A stretch of DNA of 31,926 nt from JACQFZ01 sp036381895 (GTDB lineage Bacteria; Pseudomonadota; Gammaproteobacteria; Acidiferrobacterales; Sulfurifustaceae). The translations under genes and the position numbers were made by a program. Within the stretch, counting starts at the first letter, position 1. Every line of letters begins with the position of its first letter. Below the pieces are notes generated by a model. That model was not told the DNA's origin. It made no database searches and saw nothing but the letters and a program-made list of their open reading frames with translations. The stretch lies in NCBI GenBank assembly GCA_036381895.1, contig DASVBY010000093.1, forward strand, positions 1 through 31,926, read 5' to 3'. Below, in pieces: positions 1-8,153 of the stretch.

Positions 1-398
1 TAGTCGTCGATGCAGCGCTGGACCTGCGGGCTTCGGTGGCGATGCTGCTCGCGCCGTATCTCGCTCGGGGCGAGCCAAAGGGTCCGGACGATGCCCTCGT
101 CGAGGGTGCCGTTGCGCTCCTCGCGCAGCGCCCGCGCGATGAACGCGAAGCGCAGGTAGGTGATCCCCTTCGCCGGGTGGCACCAGCGGTACACGCCGAG
201 CAGCGCCTGCGGCTCAATGTGCCAGGCCGTTTCCTCGAGCGTTTCGCGCACGACCGCGCGCAGCAACGATTCCCCTTCGTCCAGATGGCCCGCCGGCTGG
301 TTGAGCACCAGAGCTCCGTCGGCCTGCTCCTCGACGAGCAGAAAGCGGCCTTCGCGCTCGACCACCGCGGCCACCGTCACGTTCGGCTTCCACACCAT
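1..398 (-). CDS. nudJ: NUDIX hydrolase, NudJ-like (3' end outside window)
   Basis: The minus-strand frame opens with ATG at 398-396 and runs off the left edge without a stop. It encodes 132 residues, while NudJ is about 150. It begins MVWKPNVTVAAVVE and carries a NUDIX box at about residues 38-60: GHLDEGE, then RETLEETAW. The glutamates of the REx2EE core that bind the metal are present; the box's usual terminal Gly is Ala. NudJ-type enzymes hydrolyse nucleoside tri- and diphosphates and HMP-pyrophosphate. In E. coli and Pseudomonas nudJ lies next to mnmA (trmU), so mnmA may follow beyond the left edge (inference). No strong ribosome-binding site is visible. NUDIX assignment is firm; the NudJ subfamily is likely. 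Confidence 0.88.
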   Translation of the reverse strand, partial: MVWKPNVTVAAVVEREGRFLLVEEQADGALVLNQPAGHLDEGESLLRAVVRETLEETAWHIEPQALLGVYRWCHPAKGITYLRFAFIARALREERNGTLDEGIVRTLWLAPSEIRREQHRHRSPQVQRCIDD

Positions 399-450
399 GC
401 GCGCAAGTGTAACCCAGCGCCGGGGGAGGGACGCAAAGCCGCGAGCGCCG

Positions 451-480
451 TTGTCCGCACCGCCGCGCCTGCCCCATAAT
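451..480 (+). promoter_or_regulatory. sigma-70-type promoter of the acyl-CoA synthetase gene
   Basis: TTGTCC (451-456), an 18-nt spacer and CATAAT (475-480; five of six consensus bases). Transcription would start near 487 and give a leader of about 26 nt that contains the GGAGGAG ribosome-binding site at 500-506. Confidence 0.6.
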
Positions 481-512
481 CGCCGCGTGTCCCGGATACG
501 GAGGAGCGCTAC

Positions 513-2144
513 ATGCTGCAACGGGCGCCCGATTACGCTTCACTCTGCGCGCGCTTTCAATGGCGCATTCCCGACTTCTACAACGTGGGCGTCGATGCCT
601 GCGACCGCCACGCGGACGCCGACCCGGAGGCGGTCGCCCTCATTTTCGAGGACGAATCGGGCCGCAGCCGGCGCTACCGCTTCCTCGACATCAAGCGCGC
701 CTCGAACCGGCTCGCGAACGTGCTCAAGGCGCACGGGATGGCGCCCGGGGATCGGTGCGGGGTGCTGCTGCCGCAGGCGGCGGAGACGGCTATTGCGCAC
801 ATCGCGCTCTACAAATCGGGCCTGATCGCCGTCCCCCTGTTCGTGCTGTTCGGCGAGGACGCGCTCGAATACCGGCTGCAGAATTCCGGCGCGCGCGCGC
901 TCATCACCGACCGCGTCAATCTTCCCAAAGTGAGCGCCATCCGCGCGCGGCTGCCGGAGCTGCAGCTCGTGCTCGTGGTCGACGGCCGGGGCGCGGACGG
1001 CACGCTCGACTACGAGCGGGCGCTCGAGCGCGCCTCGGACGAGTTCACGCCGGTGCGCACCCGCGCCGACGATCCGGCGCTCATCATCTATACCTCCGGC
1101 ACCACCGGGCAGCCGAAGGGGGCGCTGCACGCGCAGCGCGTGCTGCTCGGGCACCTGCCGGGCGTCGAGGTTTCGCACGACTTCTTCCCGCAGCCGGGCG
1201 ACCTCTACTGGACACCGGCCGATTGGGCCTGGATCGGCGGGCTGCTCGACGTGCTGCTGCCGGCGTGGCATCACCGCATCCCGGTGCTCGCGCGGCGATT
1301 CGCGAAGTTCGATCCGCACGAGGCGTTCGCGCTGATGCGCCGCCACGCGGTGCGCAACGTGTTCCTGCCCCCGACGGCGCTCAAGCTCATGCGCCAGGCG
1401 GGCGCGCCGGCGAATCACGGCGTGCGTCTGCGTACGATCATGAGCGGCGGCGAGACGCTCGGCGCGCCGCTGCTCGAATGGGCGCGCGAGACGTTTGGCG
1501 TGACGGTGAACGAGCTCTACGGTCAGACCGAGTGCAACCTGGTCGTGTCGAACTGCGCCGCGCTGATGCCGGTGAAGCCCGGCTCCATGGGCCGCGCGGT
1601 CCCGGGCCATGCGGTGGCCGTGATCGACGACTCGGGCCGCGAGCTGCCGCGCGGGGAGGTCGGGAACATCGCGTTCCGCCGGCCGGACCCGGTGATGTTC
1701 CTCGAATACTGGAAGAATCCCGAAGCGACGGCGGGCAAGTTCATCGGCGACTGGCTCGTGAGCGGCGATCTCGGCGCCCTGGACGAGGACGGTTACTTCT
1801 GGTACCAGGCGCGCGCCGACGACGTGATCACCTCGGGCGGCTATCGCATCGGGCCGGGCGAGATCGAGGATTGCCTGCTCAAGCACCCGGCGGTGGCGAT
1901 GGCGGCGGCGGTCGGCGTGCCCGATCCGGTACGCACCGAAGCGGTGAAGGCGTTCATCGTGCTGAAGGAAGGCTACGAGGGAACGCCCGAGCTCGCGCGC
2001 GACATCCAGCAGCACGTCAAGACGCGGCTCGCGGCGCACGAGTACCCGCGCGAAGTCGAGTTCATCGATGCCATGCCGCTCACCGCGACCGGCAAGGTCA
2101 TGCGCCGGGAGCTGCGCGCCCGCGCGAGGCAGCGTGCCGACTGA
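513..2144 (+). CDS. AMP-forming acyl-CoA synthetase (ACSM/Acs-like)
   Basis: 543 residues, ANL superfamily. The enzyme adenylates a carboxylic acid and transfers it to CoA. The ATP-binding motif YTSGTTGQPKG lies near residues 192-202, YGQTE near 335, SGDLG near 417 and the hinge region ADDVITSGGYRIGP near 436. The conserved C-terminal lysine of ATGKVMRREL is Lys528. ATG 513 is fixed by GGAGGAG at 500-506. The architecture is close to medium-chain acyl-CoA synthetases and acetyl-CoA synthetase relatives, but the substrate cannot be read from the sequence. The gene stands alone, converges on the araC-family gene, and sits beside a hydrolase and a small-molecule importer, which suggests activation of an imported acid (inference). 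It is shorter than the roughly 650 residues of Acs. Confidence 0.93.
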   Translation: MLQRAPDYASLCARFQWRIPDFYNVGVDACDRHADADPEAVALIFEDESGRSRRYRFLDIKRASNRLANVLKAHGMAPGDRCGVLLPQAAETAIAHIALYKSGLIAVPLFVLFGEDALEYRLQNSGARALITDRVNLPKVSAIRARLPELQLVLVVDGRGADGTLDYERALERASDEFTPVRTRADDPALIIYTSGTTGQPKGALHAQRVLLGHLPGVEVSHDFFPQPGDLYWTPADWAWIGGLLDVLLPAWHHRIPVLARRFAKFDPHEAFALMRRHAVRNVFLPPTALKLMRQAGAPANHGVRLRTIMSGGETLGAPLLEWARETFGVTVNELYGQTECNLVVSNCAALMPVKPGSMGRAVPGHAVAVIDDSGRELPRGEVGNIAFRRPDPVMFLEYWKNPEATAGKFIGDWLVSGDLGALDEDGYFWYQARADDVITSGGYRIGPGEIEDCLLKHPAVAMAAAVGVPDPVRTEAVKAFIVLKEGYEGTPELARDIQQHVKTRLAAHEYPREVEFIDAMPLTATGKVMRRELRARARQRAD

Positions 2145-2231
2145 CGGCGCCGCACGCAGCACCGGATAGGATCGCCACGGACGCAGGATCGAAACGCCAA
2201 CGAGGACCAGCCGCCGGGCGCGGCCCCTCCT

Positions 2232-2260
2232 CGTCTCCCCGCCGTGGGGTCGGGGCGACG
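2232..2260 (+). terminator. hairpin between convergent genes
   Basis: CGTC-t-CCCC pairs with GGGG-c-GACG around a short loop, one mismatch inside the stem. It lies between the convergent acyl-CoA synthetase and araC-family genes, where a terminator is expected. No T-tract follows on either strand, so efficient intrinsic termination is uncertain. Confidence 0.35.
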
Positions 2261-2305
2261 GGGGGCGCGACGCGCAGCGGGCGCGAGTCCTTCGCGCCAT
2301 GCGGT

Positions 2306-3319
2306 TCACGCTCTCTTTGCGTTTTCCCCGGCCTTGCGCCTCGAAGACCCGACATCGCGCGCCGCGCGGTACGACGAGGCGCGAAACTCGCGTGGCGTTA
2401 CGCCGTAGCGCGCCTTGAACAGGCGGCTGAAGTGCGCGGGGTGGCGGAAGCCGACCTGATAGGCGAGCTGCGCGATCGGCTTGCCGCGCTGCCGCGGATC
2501 GGCGAGCAGCTCGCGGCACTTCCCGAGGCGCTGCGCGTACACGAAATCCTCGACCGCGAGGCCGCCGGCCGCGAAGATCTGGTGCAGGTAGCGCACGGAA
2601 ACGCCGCAGGCGCGCGCGATGCGCTGCGGACCGAGATCGTCCTCGCCGAGATGCGCCTGGATGTAGCCGATCGCGCGCTCGCGCTGCGCCGCCTTCACTG
2701 CCGTGTCGCCGGCGGCCGCCGGTGCGCGGTCCGGCTGCACCATGAGCAGTACGATGAGATCGAGCAGGCGTTCGCTCAGCCCGAGCGCCTGGGTATCCGG
2801 CCATCGGTGCATTCCTGCCGCCAGATGATCCATGTAGTCGCTGAGCAGGCGCCCGCCCGGCGTGTCGTCCGCGATCGCGATCCGGTAGACCGGCCCGATG
2901 CGCGGCTCGCGCAGGCGCAGGGCGGCCGCCGGCACGGACACGCTCACCGAGTGGTAGCCCGGCCCCGAGATGAAGCGGAACGGCAGGCTCTGGTTGAAGA
3001 GATAGAGGAAGCCGGGACGCAGCGCGAACTCGCGCCCGCCGCGCTCGACGCGCAGCTGCCCCTCGATCGGGCGCGTCAGGAGATAGGACTCCTGCGGGAG
3101 CTGCGCGATGTTGCCGCGCGTGCGCTCGCCGGTCTGCCAGCAGTAGGAGATGTCGTTGAACTGCAGCTGCGCACGGCGAAAGCAGCGCACGCGGGCGTGG
3201 AAGCGCTCGTGCGACGTGGCGCGCAGCTCGAACGGACCGAAGACGTCCGCGAGTACCGAGCGCCAGGCTTCGAACTTCTGCGGACCGGCGAGGCCGGTGG
3301 TCGCGAATTCGATAGTCAT
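2306..3319 (-). CDS. AraC-family transcriptional regulator
   Basis: 337 residues if translation starts at ATG 3319-3317 (MTIEFATTGLAGPQKFEAW), which follows a GAGGGGGG ribosome-binding site. The frame stays open to 3442, but the extra N-terminal residues look like translated leader. The N-terminal two thirds resemble the AraC_binding_2 type of sensor domain (FEAWRSVL, then LTRPIEGQ). The last 100 residues hold the double helix-turn-helix: IARACGVSVRYLHQIF, then IAQLAYQVGFRHPAHFSRLF with YGVTPREFR. Relatives activate catabolic genes for aromatic or fatty compounds. It is divergent from the alpha/beta hydrolase and first transporter, which are its likely targets (inference). Confidence 0.92.
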   Translation of the reverse strand: MTIEFATTGLAGPQKFEAWRSVLADVFGPFELRATSHERFHARVRCFRRAQLQFNDISYCWQTGERTRGNIAQLPQESYLLTRPIEGQLRVERGGREFALRPGFLYLFNQSLPFRFISGPGYHSVSVSVPAAALRLREPRIGPVYRIAIADDTPGGRLLSDYMDHLAAGMHRWPDTQALGLSERLLDLIVLLMVQPDRAPAAAGDTAVKAAQRERAIGYIQAHLGEDDLGPQRIARACGVSVRYLHQIFAAGGLAVEDFVYAQRLGKCRELLADPRQRGKPIAQLAYQVGFRHPAHFSRLFKARYGVTPREFRASSYRAARDVGSSRRKAGENAKRA

Positions 3320-3405
3320 CAAGCCCCCCTCTGGACCGGCGGATCCGCGGCTCGAGTCCGCCGTCGGCGGTACTATACCTTCGGCCCCGATCGGGCGGCC
3401 ACACT

Positions 3406-3423
3406 TGCACGAGGGTGCACGAG
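3406..3423. promoter_or_regulatory. direct repeat TGCACGAG x2, candidate AraC-family operator
   Basis: TGCACGAG occurs at 3406-3413 and again at 3416-3423. The period is 10 bp, so both copies face the same side of the helix. It lies in the 230-bp divergent region between the AraC-family gene and the hydrolase. AraC proteins usually bind direct repeats, but often with about 21-bp spacing, so this is only a candidate site. Confidence 0.35.
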
Positions 3424-3458
3424 CGCTTGATCCACGCTGCACATCGGCCCGTGCGCGA

Positions 3459-3487
3459 TTGTGGCCGTGCGCGACCCGTGTGATAGT
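3459..3487 (+). promoter_or_regulatory. possible promoter of hydrolase-transporter operon
   Basis: TTGTGG (3459-3464), a 17-nt spacer and GATAGT (3482-3487). The -35 box is weak, as expected for an activated promoter, and it lies about 35 bp downstream of the TGCACGAG repeats. Predicted start is near 3494. Confidence 0.4.
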
Positions 3488-3549
3488 GCCTGCGCCCGGC
3501 GCTGCGGCGCCGTTGGTAAAGGTTAGAACCCGTCTGGAGGCATGCCGAA

Positions 3550-4410
3550 ATGAGCTCCGGCCCGATCGCCCCGCGCTCGCGCTACCTCACGTGCTGCGGG
3601 CGGGAGATTCATTACGTCGAGTGGGGCGCCAGCGCCCGGCCGCCCGTTGTCATGTGGCACGGGCTTGCGCGTACCGGCCGGGACTTCGATACGCTCGCGG
3701 CGGCGCTCGCCGACCGCTACCGGGTCATCTGCCCCGATACCATCGGGCGCGGGCTGTCGCAGTGGAGCCCGCTGCCGGACGCCGAATACTGTCTCGATTT
3801 CTACGTACGCATCGCGCAGGCGCTGCTCGATCAGCTCGAGCTCGAGCGCGTGCGCTGGGTCGGCACCTCGATGGGCGGCGCGCTCGGTATACGCGCGGCG
3901 GCGACGGTGCTTCGCGGCCGCATCACGCACCTGGTCCTCAACGACATCGGCCCCGAGATCCGGGCGACGCCGGGCGCCGATCGCATCGTCTCCTACGTCG
4001 GCAATCCGCCGGCGTTCGAGAGCCTCACCGCGTACGAGGCGTACCTGCGCACGATCTACAGGCCCTACGGCTGGCAGAGCGACGAGGAGTGGCGCCGCAT
4101 GGCCGAGACCTCGGCGCGGCGGCTTCCCGACGGGCGCATCACCGTGCACTACGATCCGGCGATCATGCGCCAGTTCGTGGCGCATCCGGACGACTACCAG
4201 CAGTGGCAGTACTACGACCGCCTGGACGTACCGACGCTGCTCCTGCGCGGCGAGAGCTCGGATCTGCTCGCCCGTGCGGTGGCCGAGGAGATGACGCGCC
4301 GCGGCCCGCGCGCGGAGCTGGTAGAGATCGCGGGCTGCGGCCACGCGCCCGCGCTCAACGTGCCGGAGCAGATCGAGCGGGTCAGCCGGTTCCTCGCGGC
4401 TGCGGCATAG
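3550..4410 (+). CDS. alpha/beta-hydrolase fold protein
   Basis: 286 residues. The HG motif of the oxyanion hole is at MWHGLART. The nucleophile elbow is GTSMGG with Ser107, the acid is Asp238 (ESSDLL) and the base is His265 (GCGHAP), so the catalytic triad is complete. Start: an upstream ATG at 3542 meets a stop after three codons. ATG 3550 sits 9 nt after GGAGG (3536-3540). The family includes esterases, lactonases and C-C bond hydrolases such as meta-cleavage product hydrolases; the sequence does not decide which. It is 50 bp upstream of the binding-protein gene of transporter 1, in the same orientation and with no terminator between. It may therefore process the imported compound (inference). 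Confidence 0.88.
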   Translation: MSSGPIAPRSRYLTCCGREIHYVEWGASARPPVVMWHGLARTGRDFDTLAAALADRYRVICPDTIGRGLSQWSPLPDAEYCLDFYVRIAQALLDQLELERVRWVGTSMGGALGIRAAATVLRGRITHLVLNDIGPEIRATPGADRIVSYVGNPPAFESLTAYEAYLRTIYRPYGWQSDEEWRRMAETSARRLPDGRITVHYDPAIMRQFVAHPDDYQQWQYYDRLDVPTLLLRGESSDLLARAVAEEMTRRGPRAELVEIAGCGHAPALNVPEQIERVSRFLAAAA

Positions 4411-4460
4411 GCCGCGGATCGCATCGATGGCACATCGCAGTTTCCAGTGAGGTGACCGAC

Positions 4461-5633
4461 ATGAAGCGAATGCTGTTAGCCGGAGTGCTGGCGTTCTCCT
4501 TTACCGGCGCGGCGCAGGCGAAAGACATCGTCATTGCGCTGCTCTATGGCAAGACCGGGCCGCTCGAGGCCTATGCGACCCAGACCGAAACCGGGCTGAT
4601 GATGGGGCTCGAGTACGCGACCCAGGGCACGATGACCGTTGCCGGGCGCAAGCTCGTCGTCATCCGCAAGGACGACCAGGGCAAGCCCGACCTCGGCAAG
4701 GCGCTGCTCGCCGAGGCCTATGCCGACGACAAGGCCGATATCGCGATCGGCACGAGCTCGTCCGGCGTGGCGCTCGCGCTGCTGCCGGTTGCGGAGGAGT
4801 ACCGCAAGATCCTGATCGTCGAGCCCGCGGTCGCCGACTCGATCACCGGCGACAAATGGAATCGCTACATCTTCCGCACGGCACGCAACTCCTCTCAGGA
4901 TGCGATTTCCAACGCCGTTGCGCTCGACGGCCCGAACACCTACATCGCCACACTCGCGCAGGACTACGCATTCGGACGCGACGGCGTCAAGGCGTTCAAG
5001 GACGCGCTCAAGCACGCGAAGATCGTGCACGAGGAGTACCTGCCGCCGAACACCACCGACTTCACGGCCGGCGCGCAGCGCCTGTTCGACGCCCTCAAGG
5101 ACCAGCCCGGCCGCAAGCTGATCTTCATCATCTGGGCCGGGGCCGGGAATCCGTTCAAGATCGCCGACCTCGAGCCGCAGCGCTACGGCATCGAGATCGC
5201 GACCGGCGGCAACATCCTGCCGGCGCTCGCCGCCTACAAGCAGTTCCCGGGCATGCAGGGCGCGACGTACTACTACTACTCGATCCCCAAGAACCCGGTG
5301 AACGACTGGCTGGTCAAGGAGCACCAGAAGCGCTTCGACTCGCCGCCCGATTTCTTCACCGCCGGCGGCATGGCCGCGGGCATGGCCGTGGTCGAGGCGC
5401 TCAAGCGCACGGGGGGCGACACCGACACCGAGAAGCTTATCAAGGCCATGGAAGGGATGCGCTTCGACACACCCAAGGGCCCGATGACCTTCCGCAAGGA
5501 AGACCACCAGGCGATGCAGTCGATGTACCACTTCCGCGTCAAGGTCGACCCGAAGCTCCCGTGGGCCGACCTCGAGCTCGTGCGCGAGATCAAGCCGGAG
5601 GAAATGCAGGTCCCGATCCGCAACAAGCGGTAG
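4461..5633 (+). CDS. HAAT-type ABC transporter substrate-binding protein (transporter 1)
   Basis: 390 residues. Residues 1-20 form a signal peptide ending AAQA, with KDIVIA as the likely mature N-terminus, so the protein is periplasmic. The body is a type I periplasmic binding protein of the leucine-binding family (Peripla_BP_6): GKTGPLEAYATQTETG, then QDYAFGRDG and NTTDFTAGAQRL. The ATG follows AGTGAGGTG. The ligand is not evident; this family binds branched-chain amino acids, amides, urea and aromatic acids. It is first in the order SBP-livG-livF-livH-livM, with livG starting one base after its stop. Confidence 0.92.
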   Translation: MKRMLLAGVLAFSFTGAAQAKDIVIALLYGKTGPLEAYATQTETGLMMGLEYATQGTMTVAGRKLVVIRKDDQGKPDLGKALLAEAYADDKADIAIGTSSSGVALALLPVAEEYRKILIVEPAVADSITGDKWNRYIFRTARNSSQDAISNAVALDGPNTYIATLAQDYAFGRDGVKAFKDALKHAKIVHEEYLPPNTTDFTAGAQRLFDALKDQPGRKLIFIIWAGAGNPFKIADLEPQRYGIEIATGGNILPALAAYKQFPGMQGATYYYYSIPKNPVNDWLVKEHQKRFDSPPDFFTAGGMAAGMAVVEALKRTGGDTDTEKLIKAMEGMRFDTPKGPMTFRKEDHQAMQSMYHFRVKVDPKLPWADLELVREIKPEEMQVPIRNKR

Positions 5634-5634
5634 C

Positions 5635-6402
5635 ATGACGCCTTCGCTCGAAACGCGCGGCCTCACCGTCCGCTTCGGCGGCCACGTCGCCGTGAACGAC
5701 GTCTCGTGCGCGTTCACGCCGGGCGCGCTCACGGCCGTGGTCGGTCCGAACGGCGCGGGCAAGACGACCTACTTCAATCTGATCTCCGGGCAGCTGCGTC
5801 CGAGCGCCGGGCAGGTGCTGCTCTACGGCGAGGACATCACCGCGCGGTCGGCGGCGGCGCGGAGCCGCCTCGGCATCGGCCGCGCGTTCCAGCTCACCAA
5901 CCTGTTCCCGAACCTGACGGTGCTCGAGAACGTGCGGCTCGCGGTGCAGTCGCGGGCGCGGATCGGGCTGAACCTGTGGAGCGTCTGGAGCAGCCGCCGC
6001 GAGCTCCTCGGTCGGGCGGAGGAGATTCTCGAGGTCGTCGCGCTCGCGGGCAAGCGCGACCTCCCGGCGGCGGCGCTCGCGCACGGCGAGCAGCGCAAGC
6101 TCGAGGTCGCGATCCTGATGGCGCTCGAGCCCGAGGTGTACATGTTCGACGAGCCGACGGCGGGCATGAGCGTCGACGAGGTGCCCGTGATCCTCGAGCT
6201 GATCCGCAGGCTCAAGGCGAGCGGCGACAAGACGGTGCTGCTGGTCGAGCACAAGCTCGACGTGGTGCGCGAGCTTGCCGACCGCATCATCGTGCTGCAC
6301 AGCGGCGCGCTGGTCGCGGACGGTGCGCCCGCGGAAGTCATGGCGTCCGCGGTCGTGCAGCAGGCGTACCTCGGGCTCGCGCCCGTCGAGAGCGCCGCAT
6401 GA
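5635..6402 (+). CDS. livG: ABC transporter ATP-binding protein LivG-type (transporter 1)
   Basis: 255 residues. Walker A is GPNGAGKT at residues 37-44. The signature is the LivG-type variant LAHGEQRKLEVA, Walker B is VYMFDEPTAGM near 168-178, and the switch histidine is in LLVEHKLDVV. The insertion after the Q-loop (FQLTNLFPNLTVLENVRLA) is typical of LivG. It pairs with the next gene product as one of two different ATPases of a HAAT importer, on the cytoplasmic face. The stop overlaps the livF start (ATGA), so the two are translationally coupled. Confidence 0.94.
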   Translation: MTPSLETRGLTVRFGGHVAVNDVSCAFTPGALTAVVGPNGAGKTTYFNLISGQLRPSAGQVLLYGEDITARSAAARSRLGIGRAFQLTNLFPNLTVLENVRLAVQSRARIGLNLWSVWSSRRELLGRAEEILEVVALAGKRDLPAAALAHGEQRKLEVAILMALEPEVYMFDEPTAGMSVDEVPVILELIRRLKASGDKTVLLVEHKLDVVRELADRIIVLHSGALVADGAPAEVMASAVVQQAYLGLAPVESAA

Positions 6403-7139
6403 GCGCGCCGCTGCTCGTGCTCGAGGGCGTGCACACGCGCGTCGGCGCCTACCACCTGCTGCACGGCGTCGACCTCGAGGTGCCGGCCGGGGAGCTGACG
6501 CTCCTCCTCGGGCGCAACGGGGCGGGCAAGACGACGACGCTGCGCACCATCATGGGCCTGTGGCGCGCGAGCGCCGGACGCATCCGCTTCGAGGGCGAGG
6601 ACATTACGGTGCGCCCGACGCCGGCGATCGCGCAGGCCGGCATCGCCTACGTGCCGGAGAACATGGGGGTGTTCGGCGACCTCACGGTGCGCGAGAACAT
6701 GCTGCTCGCGGCGCGCGCAGCGCGGCGCGAGGAGGACCTCGACCGCGCACGCCTCGCCTGGATCTTCCGGCTGTTCCCGGCGCTCGAGAAATTCTGGCAG
6801 TACCCGGCCGGAAAGCTCTCGGGCGGACAGAAGCAGATGCTCGCGATCGCGCGTGCCATCATCGAGCCGAGAAAGCTGCTCCTGGTGGACGAGCCGTCGA
6901 AGGGGCTCGCGCCGGCGATCGCCGCGAACATGATTGCGGCGTTTCGCGAGCTGCGGGAGCGCGACACCACGATCCTGCTCGTCGAGCAGAACTTCCATTT
7001 CGCGCGCCAGCTCGGCGACAGTGTGGCGGTCATGGACGACGGACGTATCGTCTACCGCGGCAGCATGGAGGCGCTCGCCCGCGACGAGCGGCTGCAGCGC
7101 GAGCTGCTCGGCCTCGGGCGGGTGGCGCAGGCGTCATGA
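6399..7139 (+). CDS. livF: ABC transporter ATP-binding protein LivF-type (transporter 1)
   Basis: 246 residues. ATG 6399 overlaps the livG stop, and the frame upstream of it is only open by chance. Walker A is GRNGAGKTT, the LivF-type form with R in the second position. The signature is LSGGQKQMLAIARA, Walker B LLLVDEPSKGLAP, and the H-loop is in LLVEQNFHFA. IAYVPENMGVFGDLTV matches the LivF Q-loop region. It is the second ATPase subunit. Its stop again overlaps the next start (ATGA at 7136), continuing tight translational coupling through the operon. Confidence 0.94.
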   Translation: MSAPLLVLEGVHTRVGAYHLLHGVDLEVPAGELTLLLGRNGAGKTTTLRTIMGLWRASAGRIRFEGEDITVRPTPAIAQAGIAYVPENMGVFGDLTVRENMLLAARAARREEDLDRARLAWIFRLFPALEKFWQYPAGKLSGGQKQMLAIARAIIEPRKLLLVDEPSKGLAPAIAANMIAAFRELRERDTTILLVEQNFHFARQLGDSVAVMDDGRIVYRGSMEALARDERLQRELLGLGRVAQAS

Positions 7140-8149
7140 GCGCCGTCGGCGCGCATGACGCGCCGCTCGCGGCGGCGTCGCGCGACTGGCGGCCGGTGCT
7201 GCTGGTGCCGGCGCTCGCGCTCATCGCGCTGCCGCTCGTCGGCTCGGCGTCGACCTGGGTCACGCTCACGGTCGCGGGCCTCGCAATGGGGCTCATCGTC
7301 TTCATCATCGCCTCGGGTCTCACGCTCGTCTTCGGGCTCATGGATGTCCTCAACTTCGGGCACGGGGTCTTCATCGCGTTCGGCGCGTTCGTGGCGACGA
7401 GCGTGCTCGGGTTCATGGGCGACTGGACGGCGTCGCAGAGCCTCGGGGCGAACCTCGCGGCGGTGTTCGCCGCCATGGTGGCCGCCATGAGCGTCGCCGC
7501 CGCCATCGGCTGGGCGTTCGAGCGGCTGATCGTGCGGCCCGTGTACGGCAGCCACCTGCGGCAGATCCTGATCACCATGGGCGGTATGATCGTCGGGCAG
7601 GAGCTGATCAAGGTGATCTGGGGGCCGCTGCAGATCCCGCTGCCGCTGCCCCAGGCGCTGCGCGGCGCGCTCCTCTTCGGCGACGCGGCCGTGGAGAAGT
7701 ATCGGCTGCTCGCGGTCGCTTTCGGGCTCGTCGTCTTCGCGGCGATGCTGCTCGTGCTGAACCGCACGAAGCTCGGGCTCCTGATCCGCGCCGGGGTCGA
7801 GAACCGCGAAATGGTCGAGAGCCTCGGGTACCCGATCGGGCGGCTCTTCGTGGGTGTGTTCGTCGCCGGCTCGGCGCTCGCGGGGCTCGGCGGCGTGCTC
7901 TGGGGCCTCTATCAGCAGAGCGTCGTGCCGCAGATCGGCGAGCAGGTGCTCGTGCTCATCTTCATCGTGATCGTGATCGGCGGCCTCGGCTCGATCGGCG
8001 GCTGCTTCGTCGGGGCGCTCCTCGTCGGGCTCACGGCGACCTACGCCGGGTTCCTCGCCCCGGTGGTGGCGCTGTTCTCGAACATCCTGCTCATGGTGGC
8101 GGTGCTGCTCTGGCGCCCGCAGGGCCTGTATCCGGTGGCGCGGCGCTAA
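7136..8149 (+). CDS. livH: HAAT-type ABC transporter permease LivH-type (transporter 1)
   Basis: 337 residues, strongly hydrophobic, with about eight membrane segments. LivH hallmarks include GLTLVFGLMDVLNFGHGVF near the N-terminus, GLLIRAGVENREMVESLGY in the cytoplasmic coupling region and IVIVIGGLGSIGGCFVGALL towards the C-terminus. It ends WRPQGLYPVARR. It forms the channel with LivM in the inner membrane. The N-terminus carries about 20 polar residues before the first membrane segment, more than in the second transporter's LivH. ATG 7136 is coupled to livF by a 4-bp overlap. Confidence 0.93.
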   Translation: MSAVGAHDAPLAAASRDWRPVLLVPALALIALPLVGSASTWVTLTVAGLAMGLIVFIIASGLTLVFGLMDVLNFGHGVFIAFGAFVATSVLGFMGDWTASQSLGANLAAVFAAMVAAMSVAAAIGWAFERLIVRPVYGSHLRQILITMGGMIVGQELIKVIWGPLQIPLPLPQALRGALLFGDAAVEKYRLLAVAFGLVVFAAMLLVLNRTKLGLLIRAGVENREMVESLGYPIGRLFVGVFVAGSALAGLGGVLWGLYQQSVVPQIGEQVLVLIFIVIVIGGLGSIGGCFVGALLVGLTATYAGFLAPVVALFSNILLMVAVLLWRPQGLYPVARR

Positions 8150-8153
8150 ATCC

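Noticed and set aside
540..3410. Long open frames on both strands across the acyl-CoA synthetase and AraC genes
   Set aside because: They cross gene boundaries, have no family motifs and arise from the high GC content.
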